Shown here: piece after piece, positions 20,192 through 32,287 of the stretch
Layout of the letters: each line of letters begins with the position of its first letter
Position numbering within the stretch: the stretch's first letter is position 1
Assembly: GCA_025201345.1 (NCBI GenBank)
Contig: JAIXMG010000013.1
Location: 558,001 to 622,000, forward strand
Length of the DNA stretch: 64,000 bases
Origin: Thamnidium elegans
Taxonomy: Eukaryota > Mucoromycota > Mucoromycetes > Mucorales > Mucoraceae
Reading direction: 5' to 3'
Translations under genes and position numbers: made by a program
The notes under the pieces: model-generated
Databases searched by the model: none
What the model was told of the DNA's origin: nothing
The model's input: the letters and a program-made list of their open reading frames with translations, nothing else

Positions 20192-20761
20192 ATGACTGGT
20201 ACCGTCAGAAACTATAGCAAGACTTCCAACGTCCCCAAGCGTCCTTTCGAGTCTGCTCGTCTTGATCAAGAACTCAAGTTGATCGGTGAGTTCGGTCTTA
20301 AGAACAAGAAGGAAATCTGGAGAGTCGGACTCACCCTTTCCAAGATTCGTCGTGCTGCTCGTGAACTTTTAAAGTTAGATGAGAAGGATCCTCGTCGTCT
20401 CTTCGAAGGTAATGCCCTCATTCGTCGTCTTGTTCGTATTGGTGTTCTTGATGAATCTCGCATGAAGCTCGATTACGTTCTTGCTCTCAAGATTGAAGAT
20501 TTCTTGGAACGTCGTCTCCAAACCCAAGTTTTCAAGTTGGGTCTTGCCAAGTCTATCCATCACGCTCGTGTCTTGATCCGTCAACGTCATATCCGTGTTG
20601 GTAAGCAAATCGTCAATGTTCCTTCTTTCATTGTTCGTTTAGATTCTCAAAAGCACATCGATTTCGCTTTGACCTCTCCCCTTGGTGGTGGTCGTGCTGG
20701 TCGTGTTAAGAGAAAGAGAGCTGCTGCCGCTGGTGGTGCCGCTGAGGATGATGAAGAGTAA
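20192..20761 (+). CDS. RPS9: 40S ribosomal protein uS4
   Basis: This is an intronless 189-aa small-subunit protein with the S4 RNA-binding domain. The ATG at 20192 gives [20 protein letters not shown], matching eukaryotic uS4 starts; the in-frame Met 42 nt upstream would add a Phe-rich leader coming from the T tract and is rejected. Conserved blocks include [60 protein letters not shown] and [20 protein letters not shown]. The C-terminal tail is Ala/Gly/Asp/Glu-rich. Codon use is strongly biased to C-ending codons as expected for a ribosomal protein. Confidence 0.97.
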   Translation: MTGTVRNYSKTSNVPKRPFESARLDQELKLIGEFGLKNKKEIWRVGLTLSKIRRAARELLKLDEKDPRRLFEGNALIRRLVRIGVLDESRMKLDYVLALKIEDFLERRLQTQVFKLGLAKSIHHARVLIRQRHIRVGKQIVNVPSFIVRLDSQKHIDFALTSPLGGGRAGRVKRKRAAAAGGAAEDDEE

Positions 20762-21291
20762 ATCTCTCGCCATTAATCTCTTAATTTCTTTTGGATACTT
20801 GCTAATTTCCCCCTTCTTCTAAATTGAAAGTTTAAATAAATTTTAAATTTTTTTTTTGATACAATATATTTTTTGACAGCTTTATTAATTTACGGAAACT
20901 GTGATTATACAAAAAAAAAAAAAAAAAAAAATGGGTGTGTGCCTAGTGTTTTTATAATTATTTCCTAAAGTAAGCAATGCCACCCTTTTACACGTGTCTA
21001 CGCATTATACGTTTCCTTTTTAAAAACTAACCGTTTATAACATTGTAATTTATAAAAGTATAATGTCGGGATTTCAGCAAGGTAGAAAAATCGCGCAAAA
21101 GCCTTTTTAGTTATATAAATAAAATTGTTTACTGGTCTAGTTTCGCATAGACAGGTACACACATATAAGGTTGTCTGACCTGGATAATTTCTACGCCTCT
21201 TAAATAAGACCTTTTTTTAAAATAAAGAAGTTTGAACTTTGCGCGAGTGTAATTCGATTTTGTTTAGCTTTCAGGAGATATCTGTTAGATG

Positions 21292-21324
<33 letters not shown>

Positions 21325-22030
21325 CTGAGTAACGGAGATAAACTCCATTTTATTTAAGCTTTTTTTTTTATAAGTATACTTAAAAAAAGAAAGTTATCGC
21401 CTTATATTGCAAATCGATAAGAAAAAAAAAAAAAACTTTTACAATAAAAAAGAACTCTTAGGTTCCCCTTTCATCCCTACGCGTGATAGTCAGAACAACT
21501 CATTTTAATTGAGTAGGACACAGACACATAAAAGCCTTGTGTTTAGGAGTTGCAAGATTTTTTCTTTTTTTAAATAGAATAGTATATGATAAATAGAAAA
21601 TACATCATCTCTTCATATGATTTTAAGCTTTAATATATTTTAAATTCGTTCTAACTAAGAATCCTCGTTCATGAAAAAAAAAGGGCTCAGGTTGTATCAC
21701 ATCTTTTTCCTAATTTTCTATTTTGTCCTTAACGGCATCAACTATTACCCTTAAAAAAGAGATATGTAATTTTGTTTTTTATTGTATCTAAACCAGCAGA
21801 AATAATAAATAAAAAATTGTGTACGTGTGTGTGTGTGTAAGAGAGAGAGAGAGAGAGAAAGAGTGCAAATGCGTTGTAAAACACGAAAATATATGTAAAA
21901 AAAAAGACTAGGGTTCATGTAAGAAAAAGAATTAACGATTTTTTTTTTAGAATAATTATTATAATGTGGGAGAGAAATGGGATTAAAATATTATATAAAA
22001 TAGAGGGAGCGTGTGTAAATAACATGAGAG
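20762..22030. other. Long intergenic region with microsatellites
   Basis: This is a 1.27-kb non-coding stretch between uS4 and the receptor gene. It holds a 30-nt poly-T at about 21295-21324, an A-run at about 20912-20931, and a compound (GT)n-(GA)n microsatellite at about 21823-21859. No frame with coding character and no RNA gene was recognised. Confidence 0.6.
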
Positions 22031-24174
22031 TTAAAGTGCAAAGAATTGTTCACCATGCTTTTCAGCACTTCCTCTAAATCTCATATCGTAAATTAAATCG
22101 TTCCATTCACGCCATAAAGAACGCTTTCCAAAAGTAACAAATAACATGATACCGATACTACTGACAAGCGCTTCAGCTACAATAATAAGCGCAAAAGGAG
22201 GTAAATGTGGACTGATTACATCTGCACAGATGTTTTGGCTATTTCCTGGAACAAGCATGCATTGAAGCCAATCTAAAATAGACGCGGGATTTGTTTGTAA
22301 ATCTGTCATACGACTCATCTGTGTCATATAGAACAACTAGAAAAAAAATGGCTAAGTATATGTGTGTATCACTAAAAGCGCATTTTCACTTACCCAATAG
22401 AATAAAACTGCAACAATAGCAACAACAGCTAATAATAATGCTCTCCATTGAATTTTGACAGCAACCATAACATGTTTACGACTTACACCAGCAGGTCGTT
22501 CAGACATGGTACCGGTAGATAACGATTGTGTCATATCGGATTCAAGGCCTTCGCGAACTGCGATTTTTGCAATGTAAAAAAATGTACCAATATGGATAAT
22601 AAAACTAGGACACACAATAGCAGCCATCGGGTAAAAAAACATGGGGAAAATGTATTCCATGGAGACAAGACACAAATTAGCAAATTCAAATTTAACTGCA
22701 TGCAAACCAAGAGCGGTGGACATAATAGCGACAGGAATTCCCCAGCAAACAAGATTAAGTAAAATGTAACGGTTGGTGAAGAAATTGGAGTTCCAGACGG
22801 TGTGAATGTGAAGGTTTAAAATAAGTGCAGAACACCAGAGAACGGTTGAAAGTGAGCCAAAGATCAATAAGGCGCCTTGTGCAGCACAAAGTGTATTGTT
22901 ATTCATATCACTTGCGTTAATACCATTAGCAGCGCATTGGAGCTTTTTAGGGTCGCCAATTGAGAAAAATACGACCATGCTGAAAATAAAGATGGCTATC
23001 GACAAATTGAGAATTAAAAGAGAAGGGTGTCTTCTTTTATCGGGTAAAATTAAGTAACTGAGTACAAGTACAAATGAAAGAACAGATGAAATAAATCGAA
23101 GGATATCAGTTGCTAAGAAACCTCTTGTAGCCCAATTCTCCTTATAAAACTATACATACATGTATATATATATATATAAAAGTTAATTATATAACATAAT
23201 CAAGACAAAAAGAAAAAAAAAAAGAAAACTTACGAGATTTTGAGCAGGGCAAGGGATACAACAACCAAATCGACAGTGATTTGCATCAATTGTAGTTTCT
23301 GGAACTTCAGCAGCAAAATGATCTCTCAAGAAAGGTGCAGGACATTCTGACATGACAAAACCGTGGGGTATATAAGAAAGATCAAGTGTTTTATCTTTTA
23401 ATTCGTCGTTGGTAACTGCATATATATATAAAAGAGTTAACGTCAAAAATACTTTTTTTTTTTTTTTATATATGTGTGTGTAATAATTACGCTGTGTTGG
23501 GACATTGTTACAAGAACCTTCATCTTGAAGAGGGCTTTTGGTGATAGTGGTAGCAGTTGAACAATCAGGTAATAGTTCAGTCTTTCCAGTGAATTTAAAA
23601 ACAGTAGAACAGTAAGTGTGTACAGCTTCACAAGACGACATACAAGCTTCAGTGATTCGAAGAGCTATTTTTTTTTTTTTAAAAAAAAAATTAACAAAAT
23701 TTACGTACAGCTAAAAAAATAAAAGTTTAAATTTACTGTTGTTTCCTTCTAATTCACATTTAGAATATGATAATGAACAAGAATAACGAGAATAGGCATC
23801 GAAGCAACTAGGACTAAGTTGAGCAAGAGTGGATTGTAACTCTGCTAAAGGTTGAAATTGAGCTTCTATGGTGGCAAAGTCAATGTTGGTAGGTAAAAAT
23901 ACATTATAGTTTACGTATTTCTACACATAATAAAAATATAATGTTAGTTTTTTTTTTGATTTTTTTTTTGGGGAGAAGGAAAATAGTACCGAACAAGTTG
24001 CATTTGTTGGGTATTGATTGCAAGTACCGCCAACTGCTAAAGAGAAAAACAAATAAATTTTAGTGTTACAAAGTGGGAAAAAAAAAGTCTAATTTAGATA
24101 AACTTACCAGCTTGTGCAGTAACAGTTGAAAAAGCCAGTGCTGACACAGCAGTGATTAATGTTTTGATCAACAT
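22031..24174 (-). CDS. Frizzled/Smoothened-like seven-transmembrane receptor
   Basis: Seven exons (24174-24108, 24036-23990, 23920-23737, 23664-23491, 23415-23234, 23149-22394, 22336-22031) give 571 aa in frame. A signal peptide (MLIKTLITAVSALAFSTVTA) is followed by a ~235-residue extracellular cysteine-rich region (ACMSSCEAVHTYC, SECPAPF, HCRFGCCIPCPAQNL). Seven hydrophobic segments follow: the first begins FLATDILRFISSVLSFVLVL, and later ones include LLIFGSLSTVLWCSALILNL, NLVCWGIPVAIMSTALGL, a long TM5, LLAVVAIVAVLFYW and LIIVAEALVSSIGIMLFV. The layout of an N-terminal Cys-rich domain ending in a CxPC motif just before TM1, and the TM2-3 CAAQGALLIFG motif, match Frizzled/Smoothened-type receptors of early fungi and amoebae (fsl family). 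A ligand is unknown. The short tail (about 40 aa) is basic. Confidence 0.75.
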
Positions 24175-24499
24175 TTGATGTATTGTTTAAAAAAAGGAAT
24201 GTAAGAAAAAGTCTATTTGTTTATTTTGTTTTTATTGTTTTCTTCTGCACAAATAAAGGAGGGGTTTTTTTTTATAAAAAAAAACAAAAAAAAAAAGGAA
24301 AGAAAAAAAAAAAAAAAGTATATATAAAGAAGAAGAAGAAGAGAAAAAGGTTGAAATGGGGAATGAAAATAAATATATATAAAGAAACATATGCTCTTCT
24401 CACAATTTGAATCAAAAGGGATCGGTTTATTGAATGTTGTACAATCTTTTTTTTTTTTTTTTCGCCCATCACATTAGAGAGTACACACATTTAATTTTT
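24175..24499. other. Short AT-rich spacer between receptor and mannosyltransferase
   Basis: This is a 325-bp gap holding A-rich runs (24275-24316) and a T run (24447-24462). The two genes are in tandem on the minus strand, so this contains the receptor's promoter and the mannosyltransferase 3' end. Nothing else was seen. Confidence 0.5.
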
Positions 24500-27400
24500 T
24501 TATTGTGTTGCAGTTGCTTCAGCAATATCATTGGATGCAGACTCATCAACTAATTCTACACCATCAGAAACAATATTCACTCCCCCGGCCACTTCAGCAG
24601 CCTGTTGACGATTTCCAATAAATGAGTTAAGTGCGTCTTTTACTTTATCGATACCTTCAACATAAAGTGGTTTGTTGATCTTGTAACTCTCAATATCATG
24701 ATGGTATCTATTTAGGTAGATGTAAGTACCACTTGAACACAAAAAAAAAAAAAAAAAAAAAACTTACTGAGCACAATCGAAATCCCACGTAGACCTCCAC
24801 TTTGCTTTTTCACAAAGACTTTGAGTCCATGGTTCGCCATATGTAATAGGCATAAAGATACGATAAACGTAAATAACCGAGAAAATAAACAAGGCAGCAG
24901 CTAATAATCTCTTTCGGTTTGGTAAACGAATGGTCAAGAGATCAAAACCTACACTAAACAATAAAATTGAGAAATACAAGGCTGGCATATAGTGGTGCAA
25001 AAACAATTGTCGACCCATTAGGAAAAAGGGGAAATAGTGGAAAAACCACCCAACTAGGAAGAAACCAGCTGATTCATCATAAAATCTTCTTAAATCTAAA
25101 AATCTATGTCAATGCGTTTCAATATTATTACAGCTATATTTTTTTTTTACCTCCAAAGTCTTTTTGAATTCCTCTCTTTTCTAATATAACAAATATACCC
25201 TTAAGCATAACACAAACAAGAACAGATATAAAAGTTGACCAATAAATAAGTGGATTTCCCAACAAGTAAAGGTGAAGTTTTTCCTTGGACCAAAAGTTAA
25301 TACCCCGACGCAGAAGCGGCCATGACTATTTCAAGTAAATCAGTTACACGATCCTTTTATCTTAATTACTTATTTAAAAACTATTTTACCTCTGGTCTTG
25401 AGTCATAAGGATGTGAAGATGTTAGTCCACTATTGGTGTCCCACATGACCTTGTTTAATTCAAGAAACTTTCTTAAAAAGCCTAATTTCTTATAAGTTAC
25501 CCTTTCAGAGTCAGGTGGTACTATTTGCATTGTGTGTCAATTTATAAAAAAAAAAAGAATGATATTCGCACGATAGTTATTATTACTTACATAGTGGATT
25601 TTCAGTAGATTCAATGTACCAAACTGTCTTTGCGATCTTACCACCTTTAATACATGTGACCTCTTGTTGCTCAAAACCCCATTCAGGTAACTTTATTGAG
25701 TGAGAAAATAGTGCACATTGTGACATGACGTGGATAAGACGAAATTTAGTATGGATTGTACGAAGGCGTTCTGTTGACAATGGATCGGATTTTTCTCCTC
25801 CAATAATTTCTACTCTCCAATGATCATTCGCATCGCCATTAAAATCTTCAAACCCATAAGCACTAAAATAAAATAAAAAATAAATAAATAAGCTCTTATT
25901 AGATGTGCAATATTTCCTTTACCTCACTTCGTTATGATATTCAATATCAGTCATTGAAGGACGAATATCATGAGAATGTAAACGTTTAAATGAGTTGGCA
26001 TGTTTGAAGGTCACAACATCTCCATTTTTGATATATTCAATTTCAGTAACGTTTGAGTTATCTACTTTGGCAATAGTCCACCAGTTATTATCGTCGCGAT
26101 GGGGATACAAAGTAACTTGTTGTTCTATATTTTATATTGTTAGGATCAGATACCTATCCCTTTCTTATATATATATATATATATATGCCAAACTTACGTT
26201 TACTGCCAGCGGGATAGTTATGAGGATGAGAATGAAGGTATCCACCCCTTGTTGCAACATGTCTAATAAAAACCTTGGAGCCAAATGCAATATCTTTTTT
26301 TATATATGTATAAACATATTAGGATTGCAATTGAAAGTTGTATATGTTATATACTTACCAATAGGAGCATTGACAGAAGCATGACCATCAAGAGTTTGTT
26401 GAAATTCAGGGGTCATAAAACCATCGCCCTCACCACTGTTTGGTAAAATATGGAAATGAATTCTAAACATCAAAAGGTATACAGCAATCGGTAATACAAT
26501 TAAACATACAGCACGAGCTCCAAAGTGTCTCAAGAATACACTTGTTGGAACACGAGTATTTCCCCAAAGTTCCCATAAACCTTTCACTGTTGAAGTACCA
26601 ATAGTAGCAATAGTAAATAATCCTACCCATTTACAACTTACAGTTAAACCTAAACCAAAGCCCGTCAAGGCCAACCATGTATACCACCAAAATTGGAAGG
26701 GTCTAATATGTTTATCACGTGTTAAAGATAAAAAAAAAAATGCAATAAAAACTTACCTGCGCTTTTGGTTATGAAAGTTAATCCACATAAGAGCTGTAGC
26801 AGCAGTAAAAAATAAAAGTGGAGGATCTAACAAGATTAATCTATTATTGGCAATCAGGCCATTTTCTACAGACACAACAACAACAAAAAAAGTAAATATG
26901 TATGTACTATTGAAATGTGATATAATTAAAATATCTTACCGTAGCAAACCATGAATGCAGCAACCAAACCAGCAGCAATTGAATGACCAGCTCCACGTAC
27001 TGTAAGGTAAGCAATTGGTACAACCAATAAGCCTGTGATACCACAAAATACTCGCATAATTACATATGGAACATTTTCTTCAAGGTAATCTCTATAGTTC
27101 TTTATCAATTGAAAGTTCCCTCAGTTAATAAAATAAAATAAAAACTTACTTTCCAATATCCTTGAAATCAAACCCATCTAACCCAGCTAATTTACCCACA
27201 AGTGCAATCAACATTTTTGCCAACTATTCGACCCAAAAAAAAAAAAAAAAATATGGATTAATGTCCATATCATTACTAGATTCTTAGATTACTTACGGGT
27301 GGATGAACATCCATAAAGAAACGTGTCTTTATATATTTTGTTGCAAATCCTCCAAAGTGAACTTCCTAATCGTTTATATAAGGTACATAAGTAAAAGAAG

Positions 27401-27811
27401 GTGATAAATTTTTTTTTTTTAAAAAAAAAGACTCACATCAAATACAACAGAAGGTGGGTGTGATATTTTATATAAACGAATATATGCAGCCCAAAAAGTT
27501 AAAGCTAATACAATATACCAATCTCTTTTACGAGAAGCTCTTCTTTGCTCTTCCTTTTTTTGACGAAATTTACTGTTTTTGGAATCAAACAAGTCGACAT
27601 CCGAACTATCGTAACCATCCATATCTTGTCTTTTTAAACTGCTGTTTCTTTTACGAAAGTTGTCGGTTGGTTTAGTTATACCAGTGGTATAAGCGCTATC
27701 TTCCATTGAAACAGGTACATGGTCTTGTTGATGAGATAAATGTCTATTGTATAAAGAGTCAACCCTCTCTGGCGGGTGCACGTAAGACAATGGTATATTA
27801 TCCAACGTCAT
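24500..27811 (-). CDS. Protein O-mannosyltransferase (PMT family, Pmt2-like)
   Basis: This ER multispanning enzyme transfers mannose from dolichyl-P-mannose to Ser/Thr. Thirteen exons (27811-27437, 27365-27297, 27223-27150, 27091-26940, 26865-26757, 26702-26359, 26293-26198, 26124-25923, 25862-25591, 25520-25390, 25325-25151, 25095-24768, 24707-24500) give 844 aa in frame. A cytosolic basic N-terminus precedes TM1. The first loop holds the catalytic Asp-Glu pair at the exon 1/2 junction (VVFD|EVHFGGF, Asp125-Glu126) and DVHPPLAKMLIALVGKL. The MIR domain region shows GGYLHSHPHNYPAGSK, QQVTLYPHRDDNNWW and WRVEIIGGE, and the C-terminal TM bundle LFLHHYMPALYFSILLFSVG. The fourth exon acceptor was set at CTATAG|AGATTACC because only this keeps the frame and gives GKDYLEENVPYV. 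GDGFMTPEFQQTL is a Pmt2-group feature. Confidence 0.9.
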
Positions 27812-28447
27812 TTATTTCACTCTTTTTTTTTTTTTTTGATTAAATAATGTTCAATAAAAAAAAAGGAAAAAGAAGAAAATTACGGAAACTCCCTTGGACC
27901 AATTCCATGCGCTTAAATGTGACGTGGCTTTCAACTGTGCATTCTTCACAATCGCATATTTTATCTTTTTTGAAAGTACACAAAAAAGATGCTGTCCTAC
28001 CAACTGAGTTTCAGGCAAACTTTCAAATAAAAGAATGCATGCGTTTTTCGTAGTATTTGAGAATATAAATACTAGTTATCGACTTTATCAAACTATACGC
28101 CATTTTCTTTTATAGTTTTTATTAGGGTGTTTTGAGTGAAAATCACCCCTTCTTTTTTTTTACTGCAAAGCATAATGATATTTTTAAAGCGTACCCGAGG
28201 GGGTATAGTAACTAAGAAAAAAAAAATCACACTACATAAAAAAATGAATTTATCTGACAGGGACACATGTACGATTAATAATATAGAGGAAATTAATAAT
28301 GGAGTCGACACTTTTATTCATAATTATAAAAAATAGCAAAAGGGACAGACAGAGCGACGAAACAGAATGAAGAGATAGAATGAAGAAAATAAAAGAAATA
28401 AAAATAGAAGGATTAGTATATGAAATAATGAAACGAATGATCTGAGC
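27812..28447. other. Intergenic region upstream of the mannosyltransferase
   Basis: This is the promoter side of the PMT gene followed by AT-rich sequence. A plus-strand frame at 27847-28053 begins with a Lys-run Met but has no family resemblance and sits against the PMT start; I do not call it. Nothing else was seen. Confidence 0.45.
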
Positions 28448-28594
28448 TTATTTCCCACCCAAAGAAATGCATTCTGCGGTTACTACAGTAGAATAGTTAA
28501 TTGTGTATACACGCGTTGACATATTGTCTATTGAAACAGCCAACAGCACTTCCATGGCCTGACTATAGGTTCGATCTGTATATCTAAGTATAAA
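28448..28594 (-). pseudogene. Orphan exon-like fragment, unidentified
   Basis: An acceptor-like TACTTAG at the right edge is followed by an open segment reading YTDRTYSQAMEVLLAVSIDN and ending ...ECISLGGK before a TAA. A possible preceding exon (about 28680-28700, SFFEEL) would join in phase. The composition looks coding, but no start, no complete gene and no recognised family is present. It lies at the edge of a cluster of truncated gene pieces, so it is probably a remnant; a small genuine gene cannot be excluded. Confidence 0.3.
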
Positions 28595-28838
28595 AAAAAC
28601 ACATGAATTAACATCGGAGCATGATGATACCCAAAACACGCGAAAAAAAAAGAAAACATTTGACACTTATTACATACTACAATTCTTCAAAGAATGAAAG
28701 CCTAACAGGGTTTCAATAAACCCCCAATTGACTAGTATTACCCCTCAATAGAAGGCAGGATAATGAAAGCTAATATTTAATACTACACATAGCTTTGTTT
28801 TTTTCAAAGGATATGTTTAAAATAGAATAGATCTGGCG

Positions 28839-29186
28839 ATGGATAAATTGTATAGAGATGGTTCCAATTATATGTATAACTATACAGGTTCTAATATTAC
28901 GCTGAAATTGGCTGGGGGATTTCAACTTGAAGATTACGTAGAGCGGTCCATATTGACTCATCTGTATGTAAGATTTAACTCCTTTCTTTTTGAAACAGGC
29001 GACAAAGAACTGTATTCTAATCTCGATAATAAGACATTATTTCGTTTTTTTCTTATTGTTAATAGAATAGGACAAACGCGATTTGCTAGGTATTACCAAA
29101 GCAACATTATAAAATATCGGCCCACTTTTAAATTGCAAGTTGCAGGATCATATTTAACTAGAAAACAAAGTCAGATAACTAATTAA
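28839..29186 (+). pseudogene. Chimeric frame containing a sigma-adaptin N-terminal fragment
   Basis: A 115-aa frame is present, but only its centre is recognisable: residues ~67-91 (29037-29111) read LFRFFLIVNRIGQTRFARYY. This matches the first beta-strands of clathrin-adaptor sigma subunits, closest in pattern to AP-4 sigma. The upstream 66 residues and the downstream tail are unrelated to adaptors, and the remainder of the sigma fold (about 110 residues) is absent. The usual initiator Met of the sigma fragment is replaced by a Leu codon. This looks like a duplicated first exon captured in non-coding DNA. Confidence 0.5.
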
Positions 29187-29385
29187 GAATATATATATTG
29201 TTTATAATATTCAGTAGATGTTATTATTTTCTTTAAAAAAACACAAGATAGGTAAGATTTTTTTTTTTTCAGGTACAAAATGCAATATAAACTCAGTATG
29301 AATAAATAAAATAAAAAAACTGATATAAATTTAGCAACACTTTATTTCGCTCTCTTTTTTTATATAAAATAATTAGTCACTTTCT

Positions 29386-29590
29386 ATGTCTAAATATCAA
29401 CTAGAGTTAGAAAGCTCGGCTAGGGAGGATCGATACGGTTATCGAAAAGATCGAAGAGTTCGATAAGGAAGGAGCCCCCTTCATATCAAATCATCCAGAC
29501 GATGATGTAGAATCACTTCAACACGAAACAAAGCGTGGTTTAGATGCTAGACATATTCAAATGATTTCATTAAGTGGTGCCATTGGATAA
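29386..29590 (+). pseudogene. Truncated amino-acid permease 5' fragment
   Basis: The fragment starts MSKYQLELESSARED, then shifts frame near 29425 and continues DTVIEKIEEFDKEGAPF, DDDVESLQHETKRGLDARHI and QMISLSGAIG, where a TAA ends it. TKRGL-x-x-RHIQMI-x-L-x-GAIG is the conserved start of the first transmembrane segment of fungal YAT-type amino-acid permeases (Gap1 family). The remaining ~500 residues are missing. The frameshift plus truncation make it a pseudogene. It lies about 275 bp from the sigma-adaptin fragment, in the same orientation. Confidence 0.75.
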
Positions 29591-29945
29591 TGAGTGATTC
29601 ATTTACTGTTATTTTTCCACCGAATTTTAATAAATTTCATCCCACATTCGTATTGGTCTCTTCTTAAATTCAGGTAGCAACCTAGTTTTATTTTTGGCTG
29701 TAAATAGTATTTTATATTCTTTGTTTGGAATGCTTATATCATTTAAATTAAAATAAAAGATCAATGTAAATAAAAAAAAAAGGAGCCGCGTTTTCGGCAT
29801 TACTACATTAAACGAAATAAATTTTATATTAACACAAGGTCTCCTTACGTAAATGAACATGGCACTTGTTTTTTTTTTTTAAAAAAAAACCAGTGCACAG
29901 TTTCATTTGCTTTTTTTTTATACGATTATATATTTATATATTTTC

Positions 29946-29974
<29 letters not shown>
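29591..29974. other. AT-rich spacer before PAK 3' end
   Basis: A/T homopolymers (29770-29780, 29868-29889, 29947-29971) and no coding signal on either strand. It probably includes the 3' UTR of the PAK gene at the right. Confidence 0.45.
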
Positions 29975-29976
<2 letters not shown>

Positions 29977-32287
29977 ATTCTTCTCTTTTGACAGCATCAC
30001 GAGCAGCTCTAATAAGAGGAGCAAGAGAAGGTAAAGGATCAGCTAGTCTCAAAAAAGGATGCTTCAACATTTCAGAAGCAGAAGGTCTAGCATCTACATC
30101 AACCTCTAAACATTTCGCTAAAAAGTCACGGAATATAGGTGAAAGAGCTTCAGGGTTTTGAAGTTTTGGTGTACCGTTATTTGCAATTAAATAGAGTGCA
30201 CGAAGAGGGTTTTCGTTAAGGTAAGGTGGCTCTCCTTCTACCATTTCAATTGCCATAATACCAAGCGACCAAATATCGACCTTGGGTCCGTATTCTTTAC
30301 GAGTTACTACTTCTGGTGCCATCCAATAAGGTGTACCAACCATTGTTGTACGCTTTGATTGCATTTCATTCAATTGAGCACAGAAACCAAAATCGGCTAT
30401 TCAATGATAGTTATTAGCTTTATAAATAAAATAGTTTTTTTTTTTTTTTTTTTTTTTTTCTGAGGTGTACTTACTTAATTTAATGTCACCGTATAAACTC
30501 AACAAAATGTTGTCACTTTTAATATCACGGTGGATAACACCCTTTGAATGAAGATGTTGAAGGCCTTCTAATACCTCTTCACAAACAGCAGCAATTTGAC
30601 CTTCCATCATCATATTATTGGTAACGACGTCAGTTAAACTACCACCTTCCATGTATTCCATAATAACCCATAAATCGCCACGCCATAAATAAGAATCGAT
30701 AAAATTGACAATATTTTTTTGCTTTGATTCTTTCATGACCAAGATTTCGTTGATAATCAATTCCTTTTTTGGTTGTTGCTCAAGGTTCATTTGTTTAATA
30801 GCGACAGGGAAATCACTTTGATCAGAATAAGCAGTATATACACCACCAGAGGCACCTTGACCAATCTTTCGCATGTTTCTGTAGACAAGAGTAGGGTCGG
30901 ATTCGGTACAAATGGTTCTTAATTTTGCAATGACTTCAGCATCTTTCATGGTATGTTTTCTTTCCTTGACACGTTGTTTTACAGTACCAGGAGAGCCAGT
31001 TAAAGAATGTTGTTGTTGTAATTTTGGTTTATTGTCACGTTGCTTGGAACTTAATTTTCTTTGGATATCATAGTCCCTTGCAGCATGAGAAGAAGGCGAT
31101 AATCTCTCTTGTTCCTGTCTATACTTTTGCTCTTGTTGTAATTGAAGCTGTCTTTGTTGATATTGTTGATATTGTTGTTTCTGTTGCTGTTGTTGTTGCT
31201 GTTGCAAATGTTGGTGATACACTATATTTAATTATTATTAAAGAAAATTCTTTTTTTGTCATACGTTTAATAATAATAATATACTTACATTGCTCATCTA
31301 ATCTTTCTTGCTTCTAAACAGTAAAAAAAAAAAAAAAATCCCCATTAGACTATATATATAACAACTTTATACTTTTTAATGTTTACCTTTGTCGTCTGTT
31401 CTTCATCATTATATTCTTCTTCTTCATCATCCTCTTCAATTACAGCATGTGCCTTTTCCATTTTATGATATACAGATTCATCATGATCACGATTTTCTTG
31501 ATAGAAACCAATAGCATCTAATACAGCTTGTGGATTTTGGTATTGTTCAACTTTCGAAATTCCACTGTGTTGTAATAATGTTTGCCATTCTTGAGGTAAA
31601 CCAGTAAATTCACCAGTACTAGCATCAAAACCAACATGTGTAACATGTTTAGCGTTATATGGACCAGAAATTTCCATTTCTTTTTCTTGATCATTCGATT
31701 GCTTGTCTTTATTAAGCAAGTCTAGTTTATGTATACTTAGTTAGTACGAATTATATATATATATGTGTGTGTGTATGTATACCATTAAAGCTACCAACGA
31801 ATTTATCAATCACTCCTTTGAACGTGGATCTATCCCTTGCCTTTCCAAATGCACTACTTGGTGGTAAATCTTTTGATGGAGATAATTGTGGAGTACTGTG
31901 AGTTGAATCATCACTATGATCACTTTCTTTATTTGTATTTGGTAACGGTGGTGACGGTCTATTACGTCCAACCGAATTAGATCTATCACGTTTAGATGAA
32001 AGTGTTCTAGATAAAAATGACGGTTGTTTTGTATTATAAACTGGACCTGTCGTATCTGATTTACTACTACTTGTTGTCAATTTACGTCCTACTTTTTTTT
32101 TTTACATAACTAGTTAGTTATATAATTTATTTTACTATCTTTTTTTTTTATTGAGCTAACCAATATCTTTCTCGGAAATATCAGGTGAACTTGGCGCTGA
32201 AGAGTCTGGTGTACGAATATTTAGTCTCTGAAGATGACTTGAAAGCGATCTATGAAGTCCTCCATTAGAATTGTTCGGTGAGGTCAT
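29975..32287 (-). CDS. p21-activated kinase (PAK/Ste20 family)
   Basis: This is a Ser/Thr kinase effector of Cdc42/Rac. Six exons (32287-32161, 32088-31783, 31721-31387, 31313-31289, 31221-30475, 30396-29975) give 653 aa in frame. The CRIB/p21-binding domain ([16 protein letters not shown], about residues 162-177, followed by [16 protein letters not shown]) precedes a Gln-rich linker encoded after a 25-nt exon. The kinase domain starts near residue 378: [19 protein letters not shown] (catalytic Lys), [19 protein letters not shown] across the last intron, and the activation loop [14 protein letters not shown]. No PH domain is seen, so it is Ste20/Pak1-like rather than Cla4-like. The N-terminus carries basic Ser-rich motifs ([20 protein letters not shown]). 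Confidence 0.94.

Noticed and set aside
27847..28053. Plus-strand 68-aa frame after a Lys-rich start
   Set aside because: It overlaps the presumed PMT promoter, is short and compositionally biased, and shows no family signature.
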